A stretch of 64,000 bases of DNA from Opisthorchis felineus (GCA_004794785.1 SJOL01005699.1:216299-280298), one strand, 5' to 3'; positions 1 through 12,830 are shown, counted from the first letter of the stretch. Notes: generated by a model not told the origin, from the sequence alone. Numbers and translations are program-made.

Positions 1-450
1 GACAGAATCGAACGCACCCTTGAAGTCAAGGAATACCAAGATTGTGGGTCGTCTGTACATATGGCGTTGCTCTAACACCTGACGGAGTGTGAAGATGTGG
101 TCAACGCAGCCTCTACCCGGTCGAAATCCCGCTTGGTTCTCACGAGTCAAGGTTTCGCGTGCCACCGTAAGACGACGAAGAATCAGTGACACCAGAAGCC
201 TTGTCACAACAGGAGTCAAACTAATACCTCTGTGGTTACTACATTCACTGCGAGTACCCTTTTTGAAAATGGGCACTACTATCGACTCAACCCAGTTGTC
301 TGGGACGGTCTCTTTCTCCCAGATAGACCCAAACAGGCTAGACAGGCACTGGTTGAGGAGCTCACCGCCGTCCTTGAAAAGAGCAGGTGGAAGGTCGTTA
401 GGACCAGCAGCACGATGACGCTTAAGTAGAGAAATAAACTCGGACACTTC
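1..450 (-). pseudogene. RTE-A reverse transcriptase, N-terminal half, truncated by window edge
   Basis: The minus-strand translation reads through RT motifs 0 to 2: SLLKRHRAAGPNDLPPALFK, then IWEKETVPDNW, SIVVPIFKKG, NHRGISLTPVVTRLL, QAGFRPGRGCVDHIF, and finally motif A, VFLDFKGAFDSV. The polymerase motif-A Asp is present. The palm motif C (YADD) and the C-terminus would lie beyond position 1. The first base of the window is exactly the base where the matching copy enters the N run at 62974. Overlapping plus-strand ORFs here are shadows. Confidence 0.92.
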
Positions 451-705
451 TTAGACTGAAAGCGGCTCCATATTCACGGTCCACCTTTCTGTTGAAGGCC
501 AGGATTCTGGATTAGAGGTAGCAGGTGGCCAGCTGAATTGCTGTTCGAAGTAATGTGCCCAGCGGTCCAAACGTTCTGCTTTGCTGCAAATCAGGGAGCT
601 ATTTTGGTCTCTGATTATTTCGCTGACAAGAGGTTTCCGAGGACCAGTCGAACGAATCAAGTGGAACAACTTGTGGACGTTTCCAGCATTCTTTGCATCT
701 TCCAT
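451..705 (-). pseudogene. RTE-A linker between endonuclease and reverse transcriptase
   Basis: This 84-residue piece carries the segment that precedes the RT fingers in RTE proteins. It includes NVHKLFHLIRSTG and RLDRWAHYFEQQFSWP, the usual 'RW..HF..Q..WP' spacer. It ends at a stop after MEPLSV. The 62.4-kb copy has Ser-Ala-Ser-Glu at that point and no stop, so the stop is a private lesion of this copy. Confidence 0.82.
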
Positions 706-933
706 TTCTTCGGCCTTTCGGGTCTACCAAGCTTCTCGGTCTGCACGGGCACTTAGATTCACCTGGCGTCGGATGATGCGTCGGGTGGAGCTGTGGTGGC
801 GGCTAGGGGGAATCTGTCGCCGGGTCTCTAGCAAGGACACAGTCTTATCAGAGATCCAATTTTTGGATGAGGTTGGCTGAGTTGTACCGCAAACAGACGT
901 TCCGGCTTTGAGTAGCGCCTTGGATATCTTTTC

Positions 934-1356
934 TCAGTGGCCGTTTATATCCGACACCGTACCGTCCGGCAGGCATTGGAGGAGCTGGTTCTGATAGTTT
1001 CGTTTGACTTCTGGGTCCACTAGCTTCTCAATGGCTACGCGAGCTGTGCGCGTTTTGCGTACACCTGAAAAGCGCAATGAAAAGCAGCAGCGTACGAGTG
1101 CATGGTCGGAGTCCACGCTGGTGTTCCAGAAGGAGCGGCAGGCAGTGATCGACCCTCGCCACCGATAACTGACGGCGACGTGGTCTATTTGGATTCGGGG
1201 CTGGTTTGTCGGTGGGCACCACGCTGTCAAGCGATTTCCGCTGTTCCGGAAATTCGTACTGCAAAGAAACAGTCTGTGATCGGCACACATTTGGAGTAAG
1301 CGATTCCCGTTGTCCGTGCGTCTCGTATCCAAACCAAGACGACCACCCAGCAGCGC
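934..1356 (-). pseudogene. RTE-A endonuclease domain, C-terminal part
   Basis: This continues the endonuclease after the frameshift at the 17-bp duplication. Visible landmarks in order are DTRRTDNGNRLL, the DNA-contact segment IDHVAVSYRWRGS, and the final catalytic motif SDHALVR, which supplies the conserved Asp-His pair. All the active-site residues expected for an APE-type LINE endonuclease are therefore present across the two pieces, and only the frame is lost. A stop after DINGH ends this piece. The following linker (about 930-706) can be read only through further stops and frame changes. Confidence 0.88.
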
Positions 1357-1378
1357 TTAGTGCTCAGCAGCGCTTAGT
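1348..1378. repeat. 17-bp tandem duplication inside the RTE-A endonuclease
   Basis: The 14-mer cagcagcgcttagt occurs at 1348-1361 and again at 1365-1378, a 17-bp period. Because 17 is not a multiple of three, the event shifts the endonuclease frame exactly where the 241-residue ORF ends. Confidence 0.85.
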
Positions 1379-2082
1379 CCACCTATCTGGGCGTTCGTAT
1401 CACCAGCAACCACAACGCTATCTAAGCTTTTAGCCCGTTGTAGAAAGGCACCTAGAGCGTCATAGAAACTATCCTTGGCAGATTCAGAGCTACAGTCAGT
1501 TGGGGCGTAAGCAGACACAATAAACAGGGAGAAAAGGACCTCACTTCCTCTAAATTCTCTCACAGATGTTGCCAAACGAACCGCACAGAGGCGACTATCA
1601 ACGGGTATCCAATCGAGCAAAGACGCTTCCGCTCGGTCGCTCAATACAATACCCACCCCAGCATATCCAGCTGCAGCGGCCTCTGCATCACGAGAGTTGC
1701 GCAGCCGGAACCTGGAAGAGAGCGAGGGGGCAGTCAGTTCGATCACAGTGCTTGCATCCTGTGTCCTTATTTCTGACAGACAACATACATCAATGCAGAG
1801 GGAATCCAGCGTACGAACAAGAGCCAACTGTAGACCTGCTTGCTTCAGTGTGCGAACATTAAAGGCGGCTAAGTAGACAGGCTTCCGGGGTTTGAAAACA
1901 GACTTCGAAGTGTTTATGGTTGTAACTGAACTCGGACGTACAGAAACTGCAGCTGAGTGTGATGCAGGGCGAGCGAAACGGTCAGTCCTAGAGCTGGGAC
2001 CTGTGGAGAAAGTATATTTGGGGGGGGGGAGTGGAAGATGGAAAACGTGAAAGTGTAAGAAGGGAGGCGTCAGCAGTAGCAT
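1357..2082 (-). pseudogene. RTE-A endonuclease domain, N-terminal part
   Basis: This 241-residue reading frame holds the first part of an apurinic-type endonuclease. The domain opens at residues 69-80 (VYLAAFNVRTLK, with Asn75 as the expected metal-site Asn). The catalytic Glu lies in SEIR (Glu104), SAYAPT is at 190-195, and the GDTNAQ motif (Asp228, Asn230) is near the end. Residues 1-65 are Ser/Pro-rich and unlike known domains, so the true start may be further in. The frame stops early because a 17-bp tandem duplication (1348-1361 repeated at 1365-1378) shifts it; the remainder continues at 934-1356 in another frame. The domain is commonly annotated as craniofacial development protein 2-like. 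Confidence 0.9.
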
Positions 2083-2090
2083 GTTTTAGC

Positions 2091-2530
2091 TTACCGGCCC
2101 TGCTGTATGCAACAAGTAAGGCGACCCGACTGATGGCACCACGTGACGGCCGATGTGGCATGAGAGTATTGTTGGCTGTAAATGTCACGGTTGTACGAGG
2201 ACTGGGATACTGCCAGGGCGCCCACACCTAGACAGAAGGACGATTAGGGCCCTCAACCAAAGCCTTTGGCTCAAAAGCCTAACCGTAAGGCAGCGGTGTT
2301 GGGCTGGAAATGCAAGTACATTACCAATTTTACGGAACACGTCGCCACACATGTTCCAACCCCCAACCTGGAGGGCCAGGAAACTGTGTTCGTCAGACCT
2401 CTAGCCATTGACCAACCTGGTATGAGAGACTCTGTGAATGTCGCGCGGACACCCGCCAGTATGGCTCAATGGGTCGCCGAGGTCCACAAACCGCCACACA
2501 ACCGTCCAGTCTCTTCGTGAGAGTTAAAAC
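2091..2530 (-). other. Possible 5' flank or 5' UTR of RTE-A copy 1
   Basis: This stretch lies upstream of the endonuclease start on the minus strand. It contains a run of nine G at about 2021-2029 just before it and short ORFs on both strands with no family resemblance. I cannot see where the element ends. It could be 5' UTR or host DNA. Confidence 0.3.
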
Positions 2531-5500
2531 GAATAGTTTTAGGCTACAGATCACGTTTTGTATGACCACATTTTTCATCTAACTAAGCCATCCTGAAAAT
2601 ACCGCCAATAAGACCGACTTTGAACAACGTAAGAACAGCTCTGACATGGCTACCGTCCGAGTGTTTTATGCAAAATTCAGTCTGCGCTCAGCGCAAGGTC
2701 GGACGAAAATGGCTACACCCAACTAACCGCCCTTTCAGCTAGATTTTGGCTTCTATTCTCGGCACAATAACCTGGCTACAGGCTGCACTTCGTTAAACTA
2801 GGAAAAACCTAACCATTGTTTTACCTCTCTTATGTCGCCTTATACCGCCTATAACTCCGTAGGAATTAATCAATGAACTTTCGGTCTGTCGTCAGTAATA
2901 TGATACTTGACCAGTTCTATTAAAGATTGCCAATCTGCTTTGAAGTTAGATAACTGTTTCGACTCGAAATTCCGTAGCCAGCAGTGCATGTACTTGCAGT
3001 ATTGCAAGTGGTGTTTGGAATTTAAGTGCTAAAAGGTGTTGCGGTTGGAACTGAATGCAATTGGTTGGATGTACTGACAGTAATACGTATCCTCGACGCA
3101 GGAAGGGAAAAGAGAACATCGAGTGGTGGGACTTTATAAGAATACTTTGGCGTTCAGAGTATTTACGACCTCAGCTAACCACGCAGATCCTAGTGATTCG
3201 GTGACTTACTACGAGGCCATGATAATTAAATAACCAAGAAGGCGCTAGAAAACCGCACTGTCTTGCATGGCAATCGAATCTGGTTGCTCAGCTGAGAACA
3301 TTTATAAGCACTGTCAAAGTGCCTGATTACAGTTCACGGTGTCTCGCATTGGGAACGTGAATAGTCACGATTCGGACAAGTAATTTCGGGTTCCAGCAGA
3401 CTCATTCTCTCACAGGACATGCTGACGTTCCCAATCCGCAGCGGATAAGGGTGGAATTTTATGTGGAAAATGTGCAGAGTACTCTCCGTACACTGTGTGA
3501 ATCCCAAGTTGATACGCCCAAACCCGGAAAAATATTTTCTGATCGTTTACCCTCGTAGACGGATTTGTTAGGTATATTTGATGTCTTCGAAGATGAGTGC
3601 TGTGCAAAACCTTGAGATTGCAGTGGCATGGAAAATTGTTATGACCTGATATTTGATACACGAGAATCACTTGGCCACAGAGTTTCCACCATTGCCCACA
3701 GAAAACAAGTAACTTCAGTTTTTCTGTGTTAAACAGCTGGTATCCAGTACCACCGTTGTTACCCATTGTCGAGACAGGAAGGGGATGAACTGTTCATTTA
3801 ACGATGGTTATCTAAGCTTCGCTATGAGAGCGAACGCATCCGGTTATCTCACTAGAAGGAAACGTATATGTGGAAATGTCTCACACCAACTAACCAGTTC
3901 TTCCGTACCAATGAAGACAGTACACAAAACAGAATTATTATTGGTTACACCATCCAGTTGTGATTTGAAAGAATAGGCCACAGAGGAGGCATTCAAAAGG
4001 TCGCATAAGTCTGAAACATTGACGCACCTCTGACAGATGGAACATACCTTCAGACGATGCTCGTTACTTAGAAAACAGCATGCAACGGAATTCACAGAGA
4101 TTGACTAATGAGGATTCAAAAAAGTTCACCGGGACTAGATCAACTATTTCAGCGAGGAGGATTAGTACACTGTTCCCACAGTACGCTTTGGAAGGCTAGA
4201 CAAGAACAAAGGTTGCCTGTGAGACATACACGTAGCACGTCTCATTCAGCGACCAATAATCGACAGCTGTTTGACGATCATTAATTTAACGCACAATGCA
4301 GAAGAACACATAAAAAACGATTCATTCAGTATCTATTCGGAAGGGAAGCTATATATCATCACTGCTGTGGTTCATTGGTGCTACATTTTGGAAGGGATTG
4401 GTGCAGCCAATGTAGTACAGATGGTTGGTGGTTTGTTGTTCGGAGGGCAAAGTGTTTTGCGTCTGCACGAGTTTCGGAAAATCATATTCAACACACCTAC
4501 CCCACGTCGTCGTCTTCTGAAACGAGGGCTAACCGCTTCCAAGCAGTTCGGTAAACTAAGCTGTCAATGTGGGGCAGGTGAACATCAGCCAGGACACGTA
4601 AAATCAGATGATTGCTTTTCCCATTCTAAGTTTCTTTCGGACTGTACCACTTGTTAGTCTTCCGTTTCCTACGTTGATTGCTTTGGGCGTGGTCACGTGT
4701 GCTGTTTACGGATACCATATACGGTCGACAGAAAAACGGCCTAACGGTCACAAGTCCATTGAAATGCTAGTAGCAGATGACCGTGTGAAGAAATCGATAA
4801 AGGAGAGAGAGATAGAGAAAGACGAACAGACAATCACAAGAGACACGTGGGAAAAGAGTAACTTCGAGCTTATGAATGAGAGAAAAGGAAGCGTTCTAAA
4901 AAGAAACCTGAGGGAATGGCCGGGTCATTTATTTCATGGCTTCTTTGCCATTCTCTTCCACGAAAAGTTGGGTTAGGATACAAAGTTGACAACTTACTAG
5001 TAAAAATAAAATCCTATGGTTGTGACTACTTTTTTCGTGCAGACTGCTCTGGGATTCATAAGGGAGGCGTGAAAGCTCTACATATGCAAGGGTAATGGAG
5101 AGTGAAAGATCGGGATTCGAAAAGATAGGTCCGACGGACCTTAATTTCGACATTGGCCTTAAGGTATAGCTGTTGCAGATAGACAACTGTTAAGTACAAG
5201 CGTTATCTTTCAAAAAGAGGTCCAAGAGAAGCGGAACTGTGGTGCTCTCTGAACACGTGCAACATCAGGAGTGATTTGCATTACCTTATATCGAGAGGAA
5301 AAACAATTTTAAGGCCAGATTTCCAACAGACTGACCATTCCTCATTTTGAACATAAAGATTAAGGGTTCATTTCAATAGCATTTTGCCCAGAATGGTAGT
5401 AGAACAATAAGACTGAAGTATAACAAAATGTTGCAGTATTTTATGGGATTCTTCCTGAAGTCAAAACAGCGTAATGGCTGCATTTTATTTAAAACACCGT

Positions 5501-8500
5501 ATTAGGAAGCTTACTAGCGGATGGAAAACAAGAAAACGCTGGGCGGCATATTCTCGTTGGGTGTGGAAGAGTAGCGGGTTTCTGTGTTCGTCCCCAACGA
5601 ATCAAAGCCTCTCAGAAGGCAAGTTCGGGAGACCCATCCACCCAGCTGGCTGGCGTGATAACCCTGAAGTAAAGCTAAATAATTTCCCCCTCTATAATGG
5701 GAATCGCGCAACATTTTGATTCACGCAGTCCATTTCTTGATTTAGATGGTTCGAAGTATGGAAACTATACATTGTTTCAGCTAGCCGTTGATTTAGACAG
5801 TCGGACCGCTCGTGAATGGGCTGTTGGTGTTTTGTCCTAACTTGATGTTGATCCCCAAGGAGGACCGCATGATTACCAGGCCACAGGTTTGCACTTTTTA
5901 AACAAAGACCTGGCCGGCTCTTGAATGTGTCTGGGGGACAAAATATGCATATCGTCACATAGCAGATGTGTATTGTCTTCAGCATTTGACAAACTTTCCT
6001 ACTGCCCTGGTGCTTACCTCGATGCACACTAAATGAGTCCTAATGAGGACAGAATACGTAGTGGACTGCGTTTTCTCGGGACTGACCACATGTGCTCCGC
6101 AACCAGATAGTGGCCAGTTCTTTTCTCTAGCCCCGTTCACTCATTTCAGTGTAATTACGGGCACAGTGTCTTTGTTAGCTATCACTCGACTGTTTTGTGC
6201 ACTGCGGCCTGGACTAACCTAAATCCAGACCAAAAACGGCGGTTCTGCAAATGTCCATATGAGTCACTTTTTCCGAATGCGAAACACTCACTCGAGTTGT
6301 GCTGTACAACAATTCGGACGTATTGTTCTGCGTCCACTCAGGGAGAAAGTTTACGAAACGACATTCGCACGTTTTATTTGGTTGTATCCGTCCCCACTCA
6401 CCCGAGTCAATTATCTTTTGACCTTCGACCTGAGGTGTAACAAACTCCTACTACATGCTACATTCTGAAACAGTCTGAGAAGCATATGAGGTCCACCCGA
6501 AGTAGAAGCAAAATAAATCGAGACTTCACAGTGCGAGACGTCGTTTATTTTTTTCACGGCACTGAACAGTCTTTCCAGCTGTAACCAGACCGTTTCACTA
6601 TGCCCCATATGTTTTTGAATGGGTTCATGCCTTTGTTTGTGTGCGTGTCAGTTGGACAACCAAATATCTGGGAAGGAAAGAACGATCGTCGCACTATTCT
6701 TACCTGTTCCTTACAGAAAAACTGAACGACATTATTCTTACGTGTCCTGTTGTGCACAATGGTTTTCATCCGGTTCAACAGTAGAGTACTTACAACATAA
6801 AGCAGGTCCAGAAACATAAACGATCCTCCATTGTAACTTTGCCTGTCGTAAGTTCCCTCCGCATTCCCCATACTTTTCCCGCACTTTTTGTCATCACTGA
6901 ACATTGTTCTCTCCTTGTTCTCTTTTGAGAACATCATAAGCGAGAGATTCAGTTGGGTTCCAGGTGAGTCTCCCGCCAAACCCAAATTGATATACAAATG
7001 AGTGTATTAGTAGAAGCTGTTCTCTCCCATTTGTGCTTCCATAGGATGTGATCTGCTGGTTTGACACTGCAGCCAAAAAGCAATCAAGTCAGACAAGAAG
7101 AATTCCTTGTGTTCGCGCGTTCGGGTAAACTTACTGGACATGCTTGACCCTTAAATGCAAGTTGTGGGGTCTAGTTTATATTCGAGATGTTTAGTATCTG
7201 GTTAGTTAAGGCACCAGGTATCCTTTGCTGCCCTGAGGCGAACCCGTAATTTTTCTGATGCACTACCCAGAGATTAGCTAGAAAACTGTTCACCAAAATA
7301 GTTCATCGAGTAAAATTAGTGTTCGAGCAAATGCTGCTTGTTTCGGTGTTCCTGTGCAGGAAACAGGAGGATCTGTCCAATAGGGAACTGGCATTTCCAA
7401 ATGGAAACCTGATGTTTGTATGGTGGAGAAAAAGGTCAGATCCTCATCACTACCAAGAAAGTTTTAATAGATGCAATCTCAACGGTAAAAGATTTTATTT
7501 TCAATTTTCAGAAGTATGTAAATGGAGAGATTTTTGGACGAAACAAAAATTAGTATGTGGCAAAATATGGGTTAGGACCCGAAATGTGGATATTGGGATC
7601 GCATCTAGCACAAGAATGACAGGAATGCAGTGTTCCAAATGGGCTGGAGTTCGGTAGCCAGCCAACTAAATGGTAGCAGAGAATTAATTAAGGTGACTGC
7701 TTCTAAACAGCCATGTCACACAGACTGGATGAAATAAATGTCCCAAACGCGCAGCATCAAATCGTAAAAAGAACATAATTTCCGTCATTGTACCAAATTC
7801 TTTCGTCACAGTTGGTCTGTCAATGGCAAGCGGAAACATTCACGGTACTCCATATTCCGACAGTGAGAGTACCACGAACTCGGGTCAGACTGGGGGTGTT
7901 CAGGTAGAGATAATAGAATTGAAGTCCATTCATTAAGGAATAAGTGGTTGGATCCTGGAAAGCCAGATATGTTAGTCGCAGCAAACGGGCGGGGCAGCGA
8001 TCATGCGACTTTTATGTTAGAAGCTTTACATTGTAATTCAAAACACTCGACCGCCAGCAGACTTGTGCAACAGACAAAATCAATTTTAGAGGTGCGTACT
8101 AATCTAATCGGTGTTTGACTTTGTCACATAATAGACAAAATTCATGCTTTAAAAAAACTGACCTATCCTACCCATAAGGGGTGACCGATTTGACTGGTTG
8201 GACTGAAGTGTTGCGCTCAGGTTTAAGCTTTGCTTCAGGACTCAGTGAATGAGCTGACAGCCATCACGATTATGATTGATGTGAATCACTGAGTGGGCAG
8301 TATGTACACGATTAGGCTCAAAACCCGCTCAATAGTTTTGCCACCCAGATATCCACCCATAGGTGTCACTATGTACACGGAAGTTTCCTGGCTGCAAAAG
8401 AACTATATCATTTTCCCTATTCGTCAAGGAGTCCTTCAAATCACGAAATGGTCATTTTAAAGTAAAACGAATACTAAATAGTAACGAGTTGGCCACGGGA

Positions 8501-9824
8501 ACTGGACGCAATAACCAACTATATATCCTCGATGTTGATAGCCTCAGAAAAGATGGCGGAATTGCTCAGCGAGGGATGCATATGAAGCTGACGTAAACAG
8601 GATAATCCATTCAGTTTGACACTTTTATGCCACTAAAGTGGAAACAAAACCTAGTACGATGTCTTACCAAGTAGGATAATAAAATGTGATTCAACGAATG
8701 TCAGTTCGTAACGCTTCGTCTTGAAGCGCATTCAGTCTGAGTTAATTGTTAGGTGGGGGACGCTCTGCAGAGTAGTATTGAATGCCAGATGGTCAGAAAG
8801 TATTATTCAGTGTACGTACAAGGAAGTCAATCTATGCTTCGGTTCCAGTTCCATCCCTGCCATCAGGTTTCAGCCGAAAGTCAAACAACCACGATCCACC
8901 GTCATTTTATAAATTTACTCATCATGCCGTCGTGCCAAACACCGTGCTTAGGCCGCACAAATAGGTGTTTGTCAGGAAGAGTATGTAAACATAACTCATT
9001 TCAAGTGGTCATCACAGGAATATGCATAGCTCGAACGCAGTCGCGACGCATCTGGCCAAAACTGATCACCTCGCAAAAGGAAGATGCCAGTCTTGTCATC
9101 CATTGGACACCTTCCGATCAATTAGGAACAGTTAATGTCAGAATGCTATCAATTCTGGAGGCCATCAAAATTCGAATGCATAATAATTAGCCCTGTGTTC
9201 AGAAGACCTAGGATCTTGGGGCTTTTGGTCAGCCAACCTGTGTCCCAATAACGATTGATGATAAACAATTTGCCTGCTTTATCCTTGAAACTCTGCAGGC
9301 AAATTTGAACGCACACAAATACGATGTACTTTTGAACATGGAAATCTAGTTTTGTCCACCGCCTGTTAGATATGATAGGATACTCGTAAAGTTAAGGCTG
9401 TCGGCCATCACAAAATGCCCAATTTCATTCTCTCTGAAGAATTAACAGCTTAAAGCAAAATTTCATTCAACGAGAGTCCAGAAAGCCAGATTACAATGAA
9501 AGTTTCCGATTGAACTGTTCAACTAAAATGTGAGTCATTAGTGTAAACAGGTTACCGGAGCAGTATCACAAAGTGTTTTTGGTGTATCCAACCAATGAAG
9601 ATGACAAAATTCACAACTACCGGGACAGCCCGCCTGCCTCTGGAAACCAGTTGATATGCTGGTATATGCTGACACACTCCGCCTCAGATGAGGTCCACCT
9701 GTCACAAATTTCCAAAGTATCGAGAATTCATGTGCGATGTATTAGAAAGTGAAGTTGAGACGTCAAAGATTAACTCTGCGCTAGATCAAGAAGTCAAAAC
9801 CCACAAATGTAAAACTGAATGCTG
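2531..9824. other. No recognisable gene or element
   Basis: About 7.3 kb of AT-rich sequence. The longest ORFs (3410-3766 minus, 4271-4657 plus, 6554-6997 minus, 8753-9190 plus) show no domain, no codon pattern and no splice-bounded structure that I can support. Most likely it is intron or intergenic DNA with old, unrecognisable repeats. Confidence 0.5.
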
Positions 9825-10240
9825 TGGAATCTTTGCACCTTTCTGACTAGAGCCCATGTGATGCCGCTTGCAGGTGGTCGGAGGCGTTGCAGGACATGGT
9901 ACACAACCGATCCCAGTGGTGCGCATGTTACCATTCCTTTGCCGGACTGCTTAGCTAAAGTTCATTTGTCGTTGGGCTTATGTCGGGTGAGGTTCGCGAA
10001 GGCCACTGGGTAGATTCCGCTGATGGTACCTTACATCGATGTCATGCTCAGATGTGTTTATTTTAAAGGTGTCCAAAGGCGTAGGCATCTTACTCTAGGT
10101 AGTTTTCCTTAAGGACATAGGATTCCTTCACACCAAGTCCCTACCTTTCCATTTTCATTCCACTTTTACCAATACTTTCTTCCCTCATGGTTGTATGACA
10201 GTGAAGCACCAGTGTGTATTACTGTCAATGATGATCGTGA
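9825..10240 (+). mobile_element. RTE-A 3' end: C-terminal tail plus 3' UTR
   Basis: The plus-strand frame through 9840-9957 reads a degraded RTE C-terminus: a relic of the PGWGPRD motif, then CRWSEALQDMVHNRSQWC and a stop soon after. This matches the '[18 protein letters not shown]' end of other copies here. The sequence then runs through a 3' UTR to the tail signature at 10181-10240 (tatgacagtgaagcaccagt, then tcaatgatgatcgtga). It is 5'-truncated. The hairpin in the tail is decayed, so this is an old insertion. Confidence 0.7.
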
Positions 10241-11955
10241 CAAACCTGGAAATCTGCAGACTTATTTTTGCATAAGTCTGGTACGTACTTACAACTTTAA
10301 TGTACATAGTATTGTGTGACAACATTTTACTGGAGTAACCACAATTTTCCCACCAACAATAAAAAAGCGCATCGGTAAGCCCATAGTTGGATTAATAAAG
10401 CCTAAAGAGGAACAAAGCAAACCAAAGCGAGATACTCATTTTGTATTATCTATAAATCGGATCTTAGGGGCTAATTCACATAGTGTTGGTTTACCCTCTG
10501 GTATCAGGTTACCTTTCAACGAGGTTTTCGCTTAATACCTTACAAATTTTAGGCACAGGGTTAAAATGATTAGCATGAGGAGCAAAACACTTTAGTGATT
10601 TTTTTCTGGAAAGCAATGGCATGGGATCATTTAGGTTTTTGTTGAAGTCAACTGGCTGGTTACAATGATAGCACAGAAAGTTTATCACGTACGCCTCCCT
10701 ATGAAGAGGAGCTAAGGTAAGAAACAGACACTGGAAGCGGAATGGAATACTACAGCCATATTGTTACCACTGGCAGACATAACTAGCCTCACAAACCGAT
10801 GAGTCACCTTCAATAATCAGTTGAAAGTGATAGAAACGTTAGAGAAATAGTAGAATGCTCAAGAATGCTCACTTGGCCTGTGCAGTTAATCAACGCGTTT
10901 GGTGCTACATCCAAGTTTTCTATACTCGGTAGCCAGCCGAATATCTGAAAAAGAAGAATAGTGAATAAGTTTTTCAGCAGCTTTGAGAACAGGACTCAGA
11001 CACCTGACGTACTTTTCATCTCAAGCAATACTGCAAAATACAAATGTTCTTTTGAAGCATCCGCATGCGAATGAAAGTGCACTATACTCATGTTGACCAA
11101 CAAGAAGATGCCATCTTGGACTTGAATTTAGACATAATGATTTTGGTCCATTTTGACGCTTCAAAATAGGCCGCAGAGTTGTTTTCAGATATAAAAACAT
11201 AAAAGCCACTTTACTCAAACAGTAAGGGTGATATTATTGAAGGTTATAACGGCAAGTACACAAACAAAACCAGTGGGTTCTCCACATATCACCTCTCACA
11301 AATTCTTCGGTTCATAGTGTCGCGCGAATTGTTCCAATAAGCCCACACCGATTGTCCTTACTTCACTGAAGCTAGTAAGGAAAACGTACATATGAACTGA
11401 TATCAGTACTATGCGCTCAGTGACCACCGGCAACCAATTGTAGTCTATTCGGCAAAATTGATATATTATCACAAGTACGTTCCCATAATGCTGACTGGGA
11501 TAACACATTTCATTTTTGAAATCCTGAAAAATGACATTGAGGACTAGTGCATCGATAAAAAAAACCGTATTGTCTGGCAAAGGCTAGGAACCAGCAACAC
11601 AAACCCACACCTGTGAAGTTCTACAAAACGGAAGAATGAGAACTGAAAATAAACCATAGGATGGTTTCTACGTCTTTTCACTGGAGCTACCTACCTCTGT
11701 GTTACGAACGTTTCATGAGTCACCGGGATCACCGCCAGTCTAAGTGGTGATGACCGCTGAGGCACAGAACAAACAGCAAACACTCCATCCAGAGTGGCTT
11801 TGCAATCAACATCACATTAGTTTACTGCTTCGTCAATACGTGGGAGTCAAACAACAAGCTGTAAGTCGCAACGAAATGGTTTTTAGGCCTGTGAGTTCCG
11901 AGTGGTCTACGAAGAGGACAAGATTTTACCAACACAGTTGATGCCAGCAACCCTC
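10241..11955. other. No recognisable feature
   Basis: About 1.7 kb, AT-rich. A 94-residue minus ORF (11296-11580) has protein-like composition near its end, but I see no matching family and no clear splice sites. Nothing else is supported. Confidence 0.45.
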
Positions 11956-12830
11956 TCTCTCTTCATCATCATCAAAGCAACATCAGTGTTGACACTGATA
12001 CTTCACTTTTCTCTCCTAAACCCTTCACAAAGGGAACCTACTCCGGCTTTGGATAATACTTGTGGTGAGTTCGTTCACAATGTTTAAGCACATAAGGCAC
12101 ACGGAGCCAAAACGGCCGACCGACTGTAAGGGCACTCTACTGTTGACGACAATCCAACCCTGAAGTATTCCATATGTCCAACAAAGACCGCACCGCGTGA
12201 GGCGAAACTGAACGATATAGTTGGTATTATATGCGACAAAGAGTATGATCATCATCAGCTGTAAAAACCGAACACTTGCCGTACAGTGGTCATTGCTGCC
12301 ACCGTTCCGATAGCCGATGATTTGTGGAGGTGGTATGGATAGCTGCGCATTGGAGGCGGTAGCTCTTATAATTGATGCGTAAATACAGGGGTGTCTGTGG
12401 ACTTTTCACTGGGGAGATCGGGATGGGAGACATGCATTGAAGGCAACAGCTTGGATACCCGAGCACCACTGAGGACGTGTGTGGGTCGAGTTTGACAGTG
12501 TCTCTAACCATTGATGTGTCCCGTCTCGTGGTCCACATCCAGGGAGACGGCAGTGACTAGCGTATCTGAGTCTGATGGTACTGGCTCTCAAACTTCGCTG
12601 CCAAGTCATTGCTTGACCTACCCTGGCACGTTTCCACACCTCGAGAGAGTTTCCAAAAGGGCTCTTCGAGGAAGTTGGTCGACTGCCATAGGGGGCACAC
12701 AACCAAGCCAACGCAACCTATGTAGTGTGATCAGCTCATCAATCGTGGACGAGTTATTTCTTCCGAAAACCATCCGACGTACTTCGACATTACTGATCCG
12801 GTGTTCCTACTAGGCTCGGGCAAAGAGTAT
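11956..12830 (-). mobile_element. RTE-B 3' end, 5'-truncated
   Basis: The minus-strand translation from 12830 shows the RTE C-terminal region: ELITLHRLRWLGC, then GQAMTWQRSL, CRLPGCGPRD, WLETLS and QWCSGIQAVAFNA. The last piece marks a family distinct from RTE-A, whose end is [12 protein letters not shown]. It equals the end of the plus-strand copy at 16.3-18.07 kb. A 3' UTR follows and finishes at 11961-12000 with a GAT-repeat tail and the hairpin tatcagtgt/acactgatg on the element strand. Two frameshifts separate the motifs, so the copy is dead. Confidence 0.85.
12406..12711 (-). pseudogene. RTE-B C-terminal coding fragment
   Basis: This 101-residue frame contains KRARVGQAMTWQRSLRA, CRLPGCGPRDGTHQWLETLS and QWCSGIQAVAFNACLPS, the conserved post-RT segment of RTE proteins. 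It has no catalytic residues. The preceding HRLRWL motif is in another frame at about 12700-12760. Confidence 0.82.

Larger units (their letters stand above)
1..2090 (-). mobile_element. RTE-A non-LTR retrotransposon, cut at the window edge
   Basis: Read on the minus strand, this is one RTE-clade LINE: an APE-type endonuclease, a linker, then the first half of a reverse transcriptase that runs off position 1. RTE proteins nick target DNA with the endonuclease and copy their own RNA into the nick. The reading frame is broken at about three places (near 1360, 930-705 and 450), so this copy is dead, but its sequence is young. About 440 bases match the copy at 62530-62973 with only a few differences. 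No 3' end is present here. The clade assignment rests on the order of domains and on C-terminal motifs seen in other copies in this window. Confidence 0.93.

Noticed and set aside
89..429. Plus-strand ORFs at the left edge
   Set aside because: Shadows of the minus-strand reverse transcriptase; the same shadows recur on the opposite strand at 62545-62885.
3410..3766. 118-residue minus ORF
   Set aside because: No domain, no splice context, composition like the surrounding AT-rich DNA.
4271..4657. 128-residue plus ORF
   Set aside because: No recognisable family; long ORFs of this size are expected by chance in 64 kb.
8753..9190. 145-residue plus ORF
   Set aside because: No family resemblance, overlaps two other open frames, no splice sites that fit.
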